In this document: piece after piece, positions 25,114 through 33,664 of the stretch
Layout: the number at the start of each line of letters is the position of its first letter
Position numbering within the stretch: position 1 is the first letter of the stretch
Assembly (NCBI RefSeq): GCF_007860175.1
Contig: NZ_SJPX01000005.1
Coordinates: 744,001-808,000 of the forward strand
Direction: 5' to 3'
From: Rubripirellula reticaptiva
GTDB taxonomy: Bacteria > Planctomycetota > Planctomycetia > Pirellulales > Pirellulaceae
DNA length: 64,000 bases
Notes under the pieces: model-generated
What the model was told of the DNA's origin: nothing
Seen by the model: the letters and a program-made list of their open reading frames with translations, nothing else
Databases searched by the model: none
Made by a program: the position numbers and the translations under genes

Positions 25114-27144
25114 TTACCGAATCAATTTCATTCGCTTGAAGTTCGGCGTAAACGGAACCGGCGAACTCCACGAGTGCGGCCAGAAAACCACCAGCGCCTT
25201 GCCGACCAACAAGTCACGCGGCACATAGGAATCATCGGCCCATCGCCAAGCCGGTTCATTGACACCGCGAGGCAGTTTGTACTGGCTTTTCGTGCCGGCC
25301 CAGCATCTCGCGTCGAGGCTCTCGGGGCTGTTGTCGCCCATTGGGAAAAACTGGTCTTCGTGCAAGGTGAACGAAACGGTACGCCGAGCTTGCCAGCCGA
25401 TAAATTCGTCCCAGCGTTGGGGCATCGCAAAAACACTTTGAATGTCTCCCATCGAAACGCCGCTGCCGGCCAACCGGAACAGCGTGCTGTTGTCGTAATC
25501 GTTGATGCCGCCGAAGTTAGCATTGTTGGTGGCAATGTAATACTTGTCACGGCGAATCTGCAGATGTCGAACCGTTGCCTCACCACCCTTCACCGCCAAC
25601 CCAACCGGTGCAGCGTCGAGCGGATCGTTTTTCGACCAACGTGGATAATCTTCGTCGCGACTCCGATAATCGCGGGCATCGAAAGTAGTCAACGAATCAA
25701 ACTCGATCACGTCGCCATCGACCCAGAGGACCAATTGGTCATCGCAGTTGCTCAGTCGAACCGTATGGCGCGAACCGGCCTTGAATCCAGTTTCGGCTGT
25801 TGGCGAAGAGTTTGCTCCGGTGAAGTTCCTGGTTTCACCTTTCCCTGAGCCGGCGTCGATGATCGTGAGCTTTGCCCTGCCGTCGGCAAGATTGATTCGG
25901 CACTGATACTTGACGCCGGCTTCGACGATTTCGAGCGTGACTTCTTTTGCATCACTACTGGTCTCGATATCAGCTTCGGCGATCAGGTCGCCAACCCAGT
26001 GCATGCCGTCACGACCAATTTGCTGGTTTCCGCTGTCTTGACCGCCCCAAATGGCGACACCCCGAAATTGTTCGGGCCCAGCGCCACTGTCGTAGTTTTC
26101 GTTGAACTCGCCGTTGCTAAATCCGCCGTTGAGCGATCGTTCCAGACTGCCACCGCCTGATGTTGACGGCCGTTCCTTGTAAACGTATCCGGCCGGGACA
26201 TGGATGTACGAATCGTAGGCGTAAAAATCGGTGATCGCTTGCGACTGATACGCGTCAACGTCCGAAAGTGATTGACCGGCATCCGCGGCCGACCATTGTT
26301 CGTCGGTGGGAAAGCGATGGAAGTAACGCAGCCATTGATCAGCGTCAGCCGGTGCCTTGACCGTTGCGACAAAGCCGTCCGTTTTACGGTCGGTGGTCCA
26401 AGAGTTTTCCGGCGGCGAATCGGCGCCTTCGGCCCATGCTTGCCAGCGACTTGGGTAGTCAGCATTGACGAGCGACTCGGATTGGAAGTCAGTGTCGTAG
26501 ACCAACTGGCTCATCGCCATCAACGTGGTCGGCGGTTTGCGCAGGATCATCGACTTGTCGTTCGTACCGGTGCGACGCGCGTAAACATCGCCGTGGCTAA
26601 GCGTCAGCGTTTCGGTCGGCAATCCGACCAATCGCTTGATGTAGTTTTGCTTGGGATTTCCTGGATACTTGAAGACAATCACATCCCATCGATCGGGATC
26701 GTGGATCATGTATTTGAATTTGCTGACCAGGATTCGGTCGCCATTGAATGTGGTGTCTTCGCCGTTGTCCTTTAGGTCCAACGAATTGACGTGACGACAG
26801 TTCGGGCAGACACCGCCGACGACAACCAAGTTCGTGCTTGCACCGGATCGTTCGCGACTCGCACCAACTTGGAACTGTTGTCCACACTGGTCGCACGACA
26901 AGTCTTTGTGGGCTCCCATCAATGTCGGTGCCATCGAACCAGTGGGGATCACGAAGGCTTCGGCCAAGAAGGCGCGAAACAGCAGCGCCAGGATGAACGC
27001 GACCACGAAGGCTTCGACGGTTTCTCGCTGGGCGGCGACCCGAAACGACTCGGCGCGCTTCTCGGCAGGCGTGCGTTGATCTTGATTGGCGGCCGCCTCC
27101 GCTGCTTCTTGTTTGATTCGATCAGCGTTTTTGGCTCGGGCCAT
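25114..27144 (-). CDS. lepB: signal peptidase I with zinc-ribbon and large inserted domain
   Basis: A 676-residue protein, about twice the E. coli length. A basic, Gln/Ala-rich N-terminus is followed by one transmembrane segment (about 43-64). IPTGSMAPTL contains the nucleophile Ser70, and NYIKRLVGLP the general-base Lys170. Between them lies a four-cysteine motif (Cys84, Cys87, Cys113, Cys116) resembling a zinc ribbon. After residue 185 there is an insert of about 400 residues with a lectin- or concanavalin-like beta pattern (DQLVLWVDGD, VTLEIVEAG), and then the conserved GDNSPES box near residue 610. Signal peptidase I removes Sec and Tat signal peptides outside the inner membrane. No second S26 gene was seen here. 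Confidence 0.95.
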   Translation of the reverse strand: MARAKNADRIKQEAAEAAANQDQRTPAEKRAESFRVAAQRETVEAFVVAFILALLFRAFLAEAFVIPTGSMAPTLMGAHKDLSCDQCGQQFQVGASRERSGASTNLVVVGGVCPNCRHVNSLDLKDNGEDTTFNGDRILVSKFKYMIHDPDRWDVIVFKYPGNPKQNYIKRLVGLPTETLTLSHGDVYARRTGTNDKSMILRKPPTTLMAMSQLVYDTDFQSESLVNADYPSRWQAWAEGADSPPENSWTTDRKTDGFVATVKAPADADQWLRYFHRFPTDEQWSAADAGQSLSDVDAYQSQAITDFYAYDSYIHVPAGYVYKERPSTSGGGSLERSLNGGFSNGEFNENYDSGAGPEQFRGVAIWGGQDSGNQQIGRDGMHWVGDLIAEADIETSSDAKEVTLEIVEAGVKYQCRINLADGRAKLTIIDAGSGKGETRNFTGANSSPTAETGFKAGSRHTVRLSNCDDQLVLWVDGDVIEFDSLTTFDARDYRSRDEDYPRWSKNDPLDAAPVGLAVKGGEATVRHLQIRRDKYYIATNNANFGGINDYDNSTLFRLAGSGVSMGDIQSVFAMPQRWDEFIGWQARRTVSFTLHEDQFFPMGDNSPESLDARCWAGTKSQYKLPRGVNEPAWRWADDSYVPRDLLVGKALVVFWPHSWSSPVPFTPNFKRMKLIR

Positions 27145-27389
27145 CAGTCGACTCAGGGCATCAATGGAGTGGGGACAAAGAGAAAACAGCTAACGTAGCG
27201 TGCCGCATCCTAGCCATTTCCCCTGATTTACGGAACTTCGATTCATTCGGCGAAAGCGTCTGAATCTTGGCAAATGGAAGCTGAGGGGCCTCAGGCAATC
27301 GTTTGAGGGTCGCTGGCAGGCGTCAAAGCCGGCATTTTGGCTCGGTTTCCCTATCGAAACCATCGGACTCGGCCGACCGCTGATCGGTA

Positions 27390-29327
27390 TTACGTGGCGG
27401 CCTTACGGTGCGAAAGGTAGGTGTAGTTGCCAAGCGATTTCTCGTAGAACGCGACCGTCTCGCCCGCTTGTTCGTTATTCAGCACGCCTCGCTGAAGTGC
27501 GTCTTCGACTGCTTCTTGCAGCTTGTCGACCAATTCGCGAGTTTCATACTGGACGTAGCCCAGCACTTCTTGGACGGTATCGCCCTTGACGATCGACTGT
27601 ACCTTGACGTTTCCGTCGGCGATATCGACATGGACTGCGTGCGTATCGCCAAACAGATTGTGCAGGTCACCCAAAATTTCTTGATAGGCACCGACCATCA
27701 TCACAGCCAATTGATACGGCTGGCCTACCGTGTGTTCATGCAGCATCAGAGTGCGGCTGCGCTTACCGCCACAGATAAAACCGTCGACCTTGCCGTCGCT
27801 GTCGCAAGTGATGTCGCCCAGCACCGCGTGCCGAGTTGGTTTTTCGGCCAACCGATGGATCGGCATGATCGGGAACAATTGGTCGATCGCCCACGAGTCA
27901 GGCATCGACTGGAACAGCGAGAAGTTGGCGAAGTAAATGTCCGAGAGTGTGCGATCCAAGTGCCGAAGCTCGTCCGGCAGTTCGCCCATTTCAGCGCCGA
28001 TTTTTTGAATGCCGTGGCAGATTGCAAAGTACAGGTCTTCGGCGATGACGCGTTGTTCAAGTGGCAGATATCCACCGCTGAACAGGTTCATGCAAAGTTC
28101 AAGCGAAACTTGAGCGTCGTGGAATACTTGCTGGATATTTCGCGACGTCAAACTGTCCAGCGAAAGCCAAAGATCATGAACCGGTTGCTCGTACTCCTCG
28201 GGTAATTCACCGAGGTCGGACTGGAACTTGCCTTGCGCGGTAACGCCAAGGATATCCATCACCAAAATGCTGTGCTGAGCCGCGATGGCTCGGCCACTTT
28301 CCGAGATCAGCGTAGGGTGTGGCACTTCCGCTTCGTCGCACACCGTTTGCACGTGATAGACCACGTCATTGGCGTACTCTTGCATGGTGTAATTCATGCT
28401 GGAATCGGTATCCGTTTGCGATCCGTCATAGTCGACACCCAAACCGCCGCCAACGTCCAAGTACTTCAGCCCCGCGCCGCGGCGAAACAGATCGACGTAG
28501 ATCCGAGACGCTTCCAAGATCGCCGATTTCAGTTGGCGGATATTGCCGACCTGGCTGCCGACGTGAAAGTGCAACAGTTGGAAACAGTCGCCCATCCCCA
28601 GTTCGATCAGGCGGTCCAATTGCGCCAGCATTTCGGAAACCGTCAATCCAAACTTGCTGCGGTAACCGCCGCTGGCTTGCCAACGCCCGGTGCCGCGGGT
28701 GGCCAGTTTGACTCGCATTCCGATTGTCGGACGGATGCCCATTTCTTCGGCGTGCTTCAGGATCAAATCCAGCTCGCTAACCTTTTCAACGACCGGAATG
28801 ACTGTCCGCCCCATTCGCTGGGCCAGCAGAGCCATGTGGATGAATTCGTCGTCTTTGAAACCGTTACAGATGACCGGCATGTCGGGGTCGGTCATCGCGA
28901 CCACGGCCAACAATTCAGGCTTGCTGCCCGCTTCGACGCCGAAACCGTATTGGCGACCATGGGCGATTACTTGCTGGACGACATCGCGTTGCTGGTTGAC
29001 CTTGATCGGAAAGACACAGCAGTATCGGTTTTGGAATCCGTGCTGGTTGATCGCTTCGGCAAAGCAATCGTTCATCCGCTTGAGTCGGTCAGCCAAGATT
29101 CCGTTGAAACGAATCAGAATCGGCAAATCGAGGCCGCGTTGATCAAGTCGGTCGACCAGTTCTTTGACATCGATCGCGTTGGCCCGGTTGCGATTGGGCG
29201 AGACCAACAAGGTGCCGTTGTCAGAGATATGAAAGTAATCGTCACTCCAGCGTTCGATGTCATACAACTCGGCAGAGTTTTCGACGGTCCAATTTGGCGT
29301 GGTGGTTGGTGTAGTGGTGGCACTCAT
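27390..29327 (-). CDS. speA: biosynthetic arginine decarboxylase
   Basis: A 645-residue protein close to the E. coli SpeA length (658). The PLP-binding lysine is in CCVFPIKVNQQRDVV, and the family blocks GVEAGSKPELL, VICNGFKDDEFI, LLHFHVGSQVGNI, LDVGGGLGVDYDGS and FICGGKRSRTLMLHEH (shortened where needed) follow in order. It makes agmatine and CO2 from arginine, the first step of the agmatine route to putrescine. It has no signal peptide, so it is cytoplasmic. The start gives MSATTTPTTTP, and a slightly later start cannot be excluded. A 245-bp spacer separates it from lepB downstream. Confidence 0.97.
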   Translation of the reverse strand: MSATTTPTTTPNWTVENSAELYDIERWSDDYFHISDNGTLLVSPNRNRANAIDVKELVDRLDQRGLDLPILIRFNGILADRLKRMNDCFAEAINQHGFQNRYCCVFPIKVNQQRDVVQQVIAHGRQYGFGVEAGSKPELLAVVAMTDPDMPVICNGFKDDEFIHMALLAQRMGRTVIPVVEKVSELDLILKHAEEMGIRPTIGMRVKLATRGTGRWQASGGYRSKFGLTVSEMLAQLDRLIELGMGDCFQLLHFHVGSQVGNIRQLKSAILEASRIYVDLFRRGAGLKYLDVGGGLGVDYDGSQTDTDSSMNYTMQEYANDVVYHVQTVCDEAEVPHPTLISESGRAIAAQHSILVMDILGVTAQGKFQSDLGELPEEYEQPVHDLWLSLDSLTSRNIQQVFHDAQVSLELCMNLFSGGYLPLEQRVIAEDLYFAICHGIQKIGAEMGELPDELRHLDRTLSDIYFANFSLFQSMPDSWAIDQLFPIMPIHRLAEKPTRHAVLGDITCDSDGKVDGFICGGKRSRTLMLHEHTVGQPYQLAVMMVGAYQEILGDLHNLFGDTHAVHVDIADGNVKVQSIVKGDTVQEVLGYVQYETRELVDKLQEAVEDALQRGVLNNEQAGETVAFYEKSLGNYTYLSHRKAAT

Positions 29328-29545
29328 CCAGCGATCTTTCCCGAAAGGTTAGGAAACGAAACCAACAAAATTCGACGCAGCAGGAAACCGAAGTCTTCGG
29401 GTCTGGCAGTAACGAAAGTTGTCAAGACTATCGGCGAGTCATTTCAGACCGGAACCGTTAATGAGCTCCGCTACCGAAACCTTGAGCCAGCGTGTGAATT
29501 CTAGGCGAGTAAGCTCGCCACTGTTTCGGCGACACCAAACTGGCA

Positions 29546-30079
29546 CTAGCCTTTGCGAGCCAATTGTTCTTCGACCGCAGCGATCGGGATGGGGATTCCG
29601 CGAAGAGTGCCTTCCAGCACGATCGATCCGTTCACGACACCCTGGAAAGCTGCGATGATCATTCGATTACGGCGAGCCTTCACCAGCTCGACCATCAAGA
29701 TCAAATCGTCGCCGGGCGTGACGATACCTCGAAAACGCACGTCATCAACGCCGCCGAAACCGACAATGTCGGCACCTAGCAAGTCGTTCTTTTGAGTGAA
29801 ATAACTGGAAAGCTGAGCCACCGATTCCAGCATGACAACACCGGGCATCAAAGGCATGCCGGGCATATGGCCGCGGCACCAAAATTCATCCTCCGTGACC
29901 GATTTTACGGCCGCGCATACATTCCGGTCTAAATCCTCGTAGAGGATCGCCGTCAATTGCTCCATCTCGTGGCGCTGCGGATTCAACTCGCGGATCGCTT
30001 CAATACCGGCGATTGGCTTGTTGACGTCCAACAGATCGAGATCGATGATGAATTTGCTTTTCAACTTGCTTTTCACCAA
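29546..30079 (-). CDS. FabZ-like beta-hydroxyacyl-ACP dehydratase
   Basis: A 177-residue hotdog-fold protein with the FabZ active-site motif HMPGMPLMPGV followed by MLESVAQ, in which the His and the Glu are the catalytic pair. FIIDLDLLDVNKPIAGIEAI at the N-terminus (shortened) matches the planctomycete variants. The family dehydrates 3-hydroxyacyl-ACP in fatty-acid synthesis. The start is unclear: TTG at 30079 or GTG at 30076, neither with a purine-rich site. It follows the 32-residue basic protein gene by 28 bases, probably in one transcript. Confidence 0.88.
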   Translation of the reverse strand: MVKSKLKSKFIIDLDLLDVNKPIAGIEAIRELNPQRHEMEQLTAILYEDLDRNVCAAVKSVTEDEFWCRGHMPGMPLMPGVVMLESVAQLSSYFTQKNDLLGADIVGFGGVDDVRFRGIVTPGDDLILMVELVKARRNRMIIAAFQGVVNGSIVLEGTLRGIPIPIAAVEEQLARKG

Positions 30080-30107
30080 GCGAGGAAGAGAAATCTCGAT
30101 CTTTTGA

Positions 30108-30206
30108 TTAGGTTTTCAGCTTGCGGCGTTTCGCTTTACGTGCCTTAGCGTTAGCCGGGCGGCGGCCGTGATTAGCTTTCTTTAACTTGCGATGCGGTTT
30201 GGCCAT
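30108..30206 (-). CDS. 32-residue highly basic protein (ribosomal-protein-like)
   Basis: A small gene with ATG at 30206 and TAA at 30108-30110. The product begins MAKPHRKLKKANHGRRPA and ends with KAKRRKLKT. It has 15 Lys or Arg residues and three His-type or polar residues scattered among Ala, with no acidic residue. Such composition is typical of very small ribosomal proteins such as bTHX or bS22, or of nucleic-acid-binding peptides. It is the first gene of a pair with the FabZ-like gene. A chance frame this basic, with a clean ATG and stop directly before a real gene, is unlikely, but function is inferred from composition only. Confidence 0.65.
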   Translation of the reverse strand: MAKPHRKLKKANHGRRPANAKARKAKRRKLKT

Positions 30207-30431
30207 CGAAAAATCTGGTCGTCAGAGGTACAGGAAAATGGGAGCTTTGCTTCCCAAGAATCGAGAAAATAGCAGGTTTCGTGCCGCAGGGGTAGCCTCG
30301 GTCACGGTCAACTTTTCGCCGGTAATGGCAGACCATCCAGTGATCCATCCCAAACCCCGCTAGTAGCAGACCCAAGCATGGCTTATCGGACGCCCGCCGA
30401 AGAGCCGTCGGGGAAGTCCGAACTGTGGCCG

Positions 30432-31676
30432 CTAATATCGTGTTGATGGACCGCGGTACCCGCCTTGGCGAGCATTATCAGAATACGGCAGGTGGGCTTG
30501 CGGCTGATAAGACTGTGGCTGGTAAGACTGTGGCTGGTAAGACTGTGGCTGACCGCCGCCACCAAGTGTGACCTCAGGCTGGGGCTGAGCCGACTTGTAG
30601 CGTCCCGGATTTCGCACCGACGGGGGAACCATCGGGTCGGCGATCGTGGGAGCCTCGGCCAAGGCCGGGTTCTCGGAAACAGCCTCGAGTCGTTTTCGCT
30701 GATACCAGCCGCCCGATTCGGTGCTGGCCAGTGTGGTCAAGACGGCCGAGTTTTGCGGGGCGATCAAGTTCGTCGCCGGACCGGTTGCGGATGCAGGCCG
30801 AACGCCGGACGAGGGAACCGACAAGTCACCGCGGACCGATGCGATCGCGTTCGGTGATGGGATTGATGGCGATGCGGAAGCTGGAGGAGCATTTTTCGCG
30901 AAACGGGCGACCGGTCCGCTGCCTTCGGCAACCCAAGCGAGCCAATACTGTTGCAGTTCGGCCAGCGAATCGTAGCCGTAGTGTTTTTTGATGTTCACAG
31001 TCCAAGATGGCGACTGCATGTAATCGCTCAGGAACGCGATGAACGTCGGAGCGTCCTGTTGTTCGATCAAGAACCGGCACACTGAATATCCCTGGGCATA
31101 CATCGGCAGCACGTCGTTGGGGTACTCAGTCAACAAGAACAGCTTGTTCATTGCGATGCCACGATGGGTGCTCAAGAATTCCCGCAGCTTGGCTTCGTGC
31201 TTGCTCTTTTCCGAATCGTGTTCGACTGTCGTACAAATTCCCTCGTCGGCCCATCGCGGCAACGGACGTCCGAAGTGAGTCGCCAAGACAGTGTGCGTGA
31301 CTTCGTGAGGCAGAACGCTGTCGAGGATTCGCTCGGGCGTACCGACGACTTTCATTTGGAAGTCGCGAACCGGAGCGGTGTGGTAGTTGGTTTCGCCCTG
31401 GGCGGCCAGATTAGCACCCGCGATGACAACGACAGGGCATGGTGTCGGCCAAGGCGGCAACGGCTGGCCTAGCCAATACGATGCCAGGTCATGACGGTAT
31501 TTTTCCGCCGTATCGCCAACTTGTTTGGCAAGCTGAGCGTCAGGCGCTTGGATCAAGAAGTTACGTGTCCGATAGTTGGCTGCGTCAGCCTTAGTTGCGG
31601 CCAAGCCCACGGCCAAGCAGACAATTCCAGCGGCAAACGCGACAATCGTGCCGCGCAATTTCGAGTCGGCTTCCAT
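30432..31676 (-). CDS. secreted gluzincin-type metalloprotease-like protein with C-terminal PQSYQ repeats
   Basis: A 414-residue protein with a signal peptide (about 8-33, AxA near TKADAA). The zinc motif HEVTH (in VLPHEVTHTVLATHFG, about residues 127-131) is followed 17 residues later by RWADEGI, where the Glu is the likely third ligand, as in Peptidase_MA-like gluzincins and DUF1570-type proteins. GYSVCRFLIEQ is a further shared block. The last 80 residues are Pro/Gln/Tyr-rich and include three copies of a PQSYQ unit. Predicted location is periplasmic or cell surface. It probably cleaves peptides or has lost that activity; the substrate is unknown. Confidence 0.8.
   Translation of the reverse strand: MEADSKLRGTIVAFAAGIVCLAVGLAATKADAANYRTRNFLIQAPDAQLAKQVGDTAEKYRHDLASYWLGQPLPPWPTPCPVVVIAGANLAAQGETNYHTAPVRDFQMKVVGTPERILDSVLPHEVTHTVLATHFGRPLPRWADEGICTTVEHDSEKSKHEAKLREFLSTHRGIAMNKLFLLTEYPNDVLPMYAQGYSVCRFLIEQQDAPTFIAFLSDYMQSPSWTVNIKKHYGYDSLAELQQYWLAWVAEGSGPVARFAKNAPPASASPSIPSPNAIASVRGDLSVPSSGVRPASATGPATNLIAPQNSAVLTTLASTESGGWYQRKRLEAVSENPALAEAPTIADPMVPPSVRNPGRYKSAQPQPEVTLGGGGQPQSYQPQSYQPQSYQPQAHLPYSDNARQGGYRGPSTRY
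30496..30552 (-). repeat. 15-bp tandem repeat inside the metalloprotease-like gene
   Basis: The unit GACTGTGGCTGGTAA occurs at 30511-30525 and 30526-30540, with partial copies on either side (from 30496 and to 30552). Read on the coding strand it gives repeated PQSYQ. Such repeats expand or shrink by slippage, in whole codons here, so copy number may vary between strains. Confidence 0.85.
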
Positions 31677-31858
31677 GCCGGGGGCTCCTAAAATGCGTTT
31701 CGTTTTCGGACGTCGGGCAGTCTAGGAGAATCCGGGCGGTCACCGATAGCCGAATGTTGCCCCGATTTCTGCGGGAATTGCGGCTTCGGCGGCAAGTTTT
31801 CGGACCATAAAACTTGCCAAAAATCTTCTCGCCCAATTCGTCCGCTGTGCCAAGCGTC

Positions 31859-32464
31859 CTAGGCAGGAAACAATTCGCGAATCCGCTTCGCCACGGTTTC
31901 GATGTCCTGGTTGGCGTCGACGACTGCGGTCGTTTCGCTGGCTTCGGGCAACTGCTTCAAGAACGCTTTGCGAACCGACTCCATGTATTCAGGGCCGCGA
32001 GCTTCCATGCGATCAGCTGGTCGGTCGATCCGCGCCATCGAATCAAGTGCCGGCATGTCCAACAGAACGGTCACGTCGGGCGACAGATTGCCGGACGCCA
32101 TTCGGCCAAGTTGCCACAGCAAATCCGGCGAAACGTCACCACCGATACTTTGGTAAACGACTGTCGACAGTAAGAATCGATCCGAGATCACGACTTTGCC
32201 TTCAGCGAGTGCCGGTCGAATCAGCGTCTCAACCAATTCGCTTCGGCTGGCCATAAAGATGATCGCTTCGGTTCGACGATGCATCGTCAGATCACTGCTC
32301 AATAGAATTTCACGCAACCGTGCTCCCACCGCCGTTGTACCCGGATCGCGAACGCAAAGAACTTCGCGACCTTGGTTTCGAAAGTGCTCGGCCAAACGGT
32401 TGATCTGAGTCGATTTGCCAACACCGTCGATGCCATCAAGCGAAACAAACATCCCGGTCGTCAT
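31859..32464 (-). CDS. tmk: thymidylate kinase
   Basis: A 201-residue protein with P-loop DGIDGVGKST (9-18), the DR(x) segment VRDPGTTAVGARLREILL that binds dTMP, and DRFLLSTVVYQ, all typical of thymidylate kinase. It phosphorylates dTMP to dTDP for DNA synthesis. Length is normal. It is divergent from the small conserved gene at 32617, leaving a 152-bp shared promoter region. Confidence 0.95.
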   Translation of the reverse strand: MTTGMFVSLDGIDGVGKSTQINRLAEHFRNQGREVLCVRDPGTTAVGARLREILLSSDLTMHRRTEAIIFMASRSELVETLIRPALAEGKVVISDRFLLSTVVYQSIGGDVSPDLLWQLGRMASGNLSPDVTVLLDMPALDSMARIDRPADRMEARGPEYMESVRKAFLKQLPEASETTAVVDANQDIETVAKRIRELFPA

Positions 32465-32616
32465 GAATCAGTCTCGTTAAGGAATTGTTGTTGAATCGGT
32501 TACGAAATAATGATCGATGGTTGCCGACACGGCGTTAAACGTACAAACTTGGAAGATAGCGGGTTACCCTCAGCCTCGCTATTCTTCCCAATTCGTCGCC
32601 TTTGCGAGTGAACAAC

Positions 32617-32958
32617 ATGGACGTAAACAAACTGAAGCCAGGCGATTGGGTGATTTATCGAAAGCAAAAATCCAGTAAATCGCCTGGCGAACGAGCGATC
32701 GAAGTTCGGCCTGCATCCAGCGGTGAAACGTACCAATACATGGTCGACAAGTTTTGGATCGTCGAGGAAGTCCTAGGCGACGGCCAGATTCGTTTGCGAA
32801 CGCGTCGCGGCAAACAGCACACCGTGCCGGCGGACGATCTGCGATTGCGCACGCCGCGATGGTGGGAACGGATCTTGTACCGAAATCGTTTCGAGCCAGC
32901 CGAGCTGACACCTAAAACGTCCGTGGGAGCAACGAACGAGCCTGCCAGCAATGGCTGA
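32617..32958 (+). CDS. small conserved-looking protein, unknown function
   Basis: Product of 113 residues from the ATG at 32617 (TTG at 32602 would add five). It begins MDVNKLKPGDWVIYRKQK and continues with strands such as KFWIVEEVLGDGQIRLRTRRGK and HTVPADDLRLRTPRWW (shortened). This beta-barrel-like pattern with many Lys and Arg residues suggests a small SH3- or KOW-like fold, perhaps binding nucleic acid. It overlaps the start of the DUF2461 gene by 8 bases. No family name is claimed. Confidence 0.75.
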   Translation: MDVNKLKPGDWVIYRKQKSSKSPGERAIEVRPASSGETYQYMVDKFWIVEEVLGDGQIRLRTRRGKQHTVPADDLRLRTPRWWERILYRNRFEPAELTPKTSVGATNEPASNG

Positions 32959-33637
32959 ATCGATTTTGTCGCCGAAATTATTTCGGTTCCTTCGTGAACT
33001 AAAAAAGAACAACAATCGCGACTGGTTTGCCGACAACAAATCTCGTTTCGAAGAGGACGTGCGAGGGCCTGCGGTCGAGCTGGTCAGCCAGTTGCAGAAG
33101 CCGCTCGCGAAAGCGGCGCCCATGTTGTGCGTCGTCCCCAAAGGTCATGGCGGCAGCGTGATGCGGATCTATCGCGACACGCGATTCGGCAAAGACAAAA
33201 CGCCCTACAAAACCAACATTGGCATTTCGATCCGCCACCAAGCGGACAAGAACATTCACGCGCCCGGCGTCTACTTACACCTCGAGCCAAACGAGTGTTT
33301 CATCGGTGCCGGATCCTGGCGTCCGGCGTCGGCACAGTTGGCGGCTTTTCGAGCCGCGATCGCGAACGATCCCAAGGGCTGGATCAAGGCACGCGACCAG
33401 CGAGGGTTTCGCGAAAACTACTCACTTGCGGGCGAGAGTCTGAAAACTTCACCGCGAGACTATGACAAAGATCACCCCATGATCGAAGACCTGCGGCGGA
33501 TCGATTTCATTGGGACCTCGCCATTTGCTGAAACTGACATGACAGGCCCCGATGTCGTCGCCACCGTGATCGACCGAATCAAGAAAGCTAAGCCGATAAT
33601 GAGTTTTCTGTGTGATGCGATCGGCGTTCCGTACTAG
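32951..33637 (+). CDS. DUF2461 (TIGR02453) family protein
   Basis: A 228-residue protein with the family blocks LFRFLRELKKNNNRDWF near the N-terminus, MRIYRDTRFGKDKTPYKTN in the middle and GVYLHLEPNECFIGAG-SW-P. These define DUF2461, a widespread family without established function. It overlaps the upstream small gene by 8 bases, so the two are coupled. No signal peptide. Confidence 0.93.
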   Translation: MAESILSPKLFRFLRELKKNNNRDWFADNKSRFEEDVRGPAVELVSQLQKPLAKAAPMLCVVPKGHGGSVMRIYRDTRFGKDKTPYKTNIGISIRHQADKNIHAPGVYLHLEPNECFIGAGSWRPASAQLAAFRAAIANDPKGWIKARDQRGFRENYSLAGESLKTSPRDYDKDHPMIEDLRRIDFIGTSPFAETDMTGPDVVATVIDRIKKAKPIMSFLCDAIGVPY

Positions 33638-33664
33638 CGGGACTCCACGCGTTATTCTAGTCGC

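Noticed and set aside
28233-29504. A 423-residue plus-strand frame over speA
   Set aside because: It is the shadow of the well-recognised arginine decarboxylase on the minus strand.
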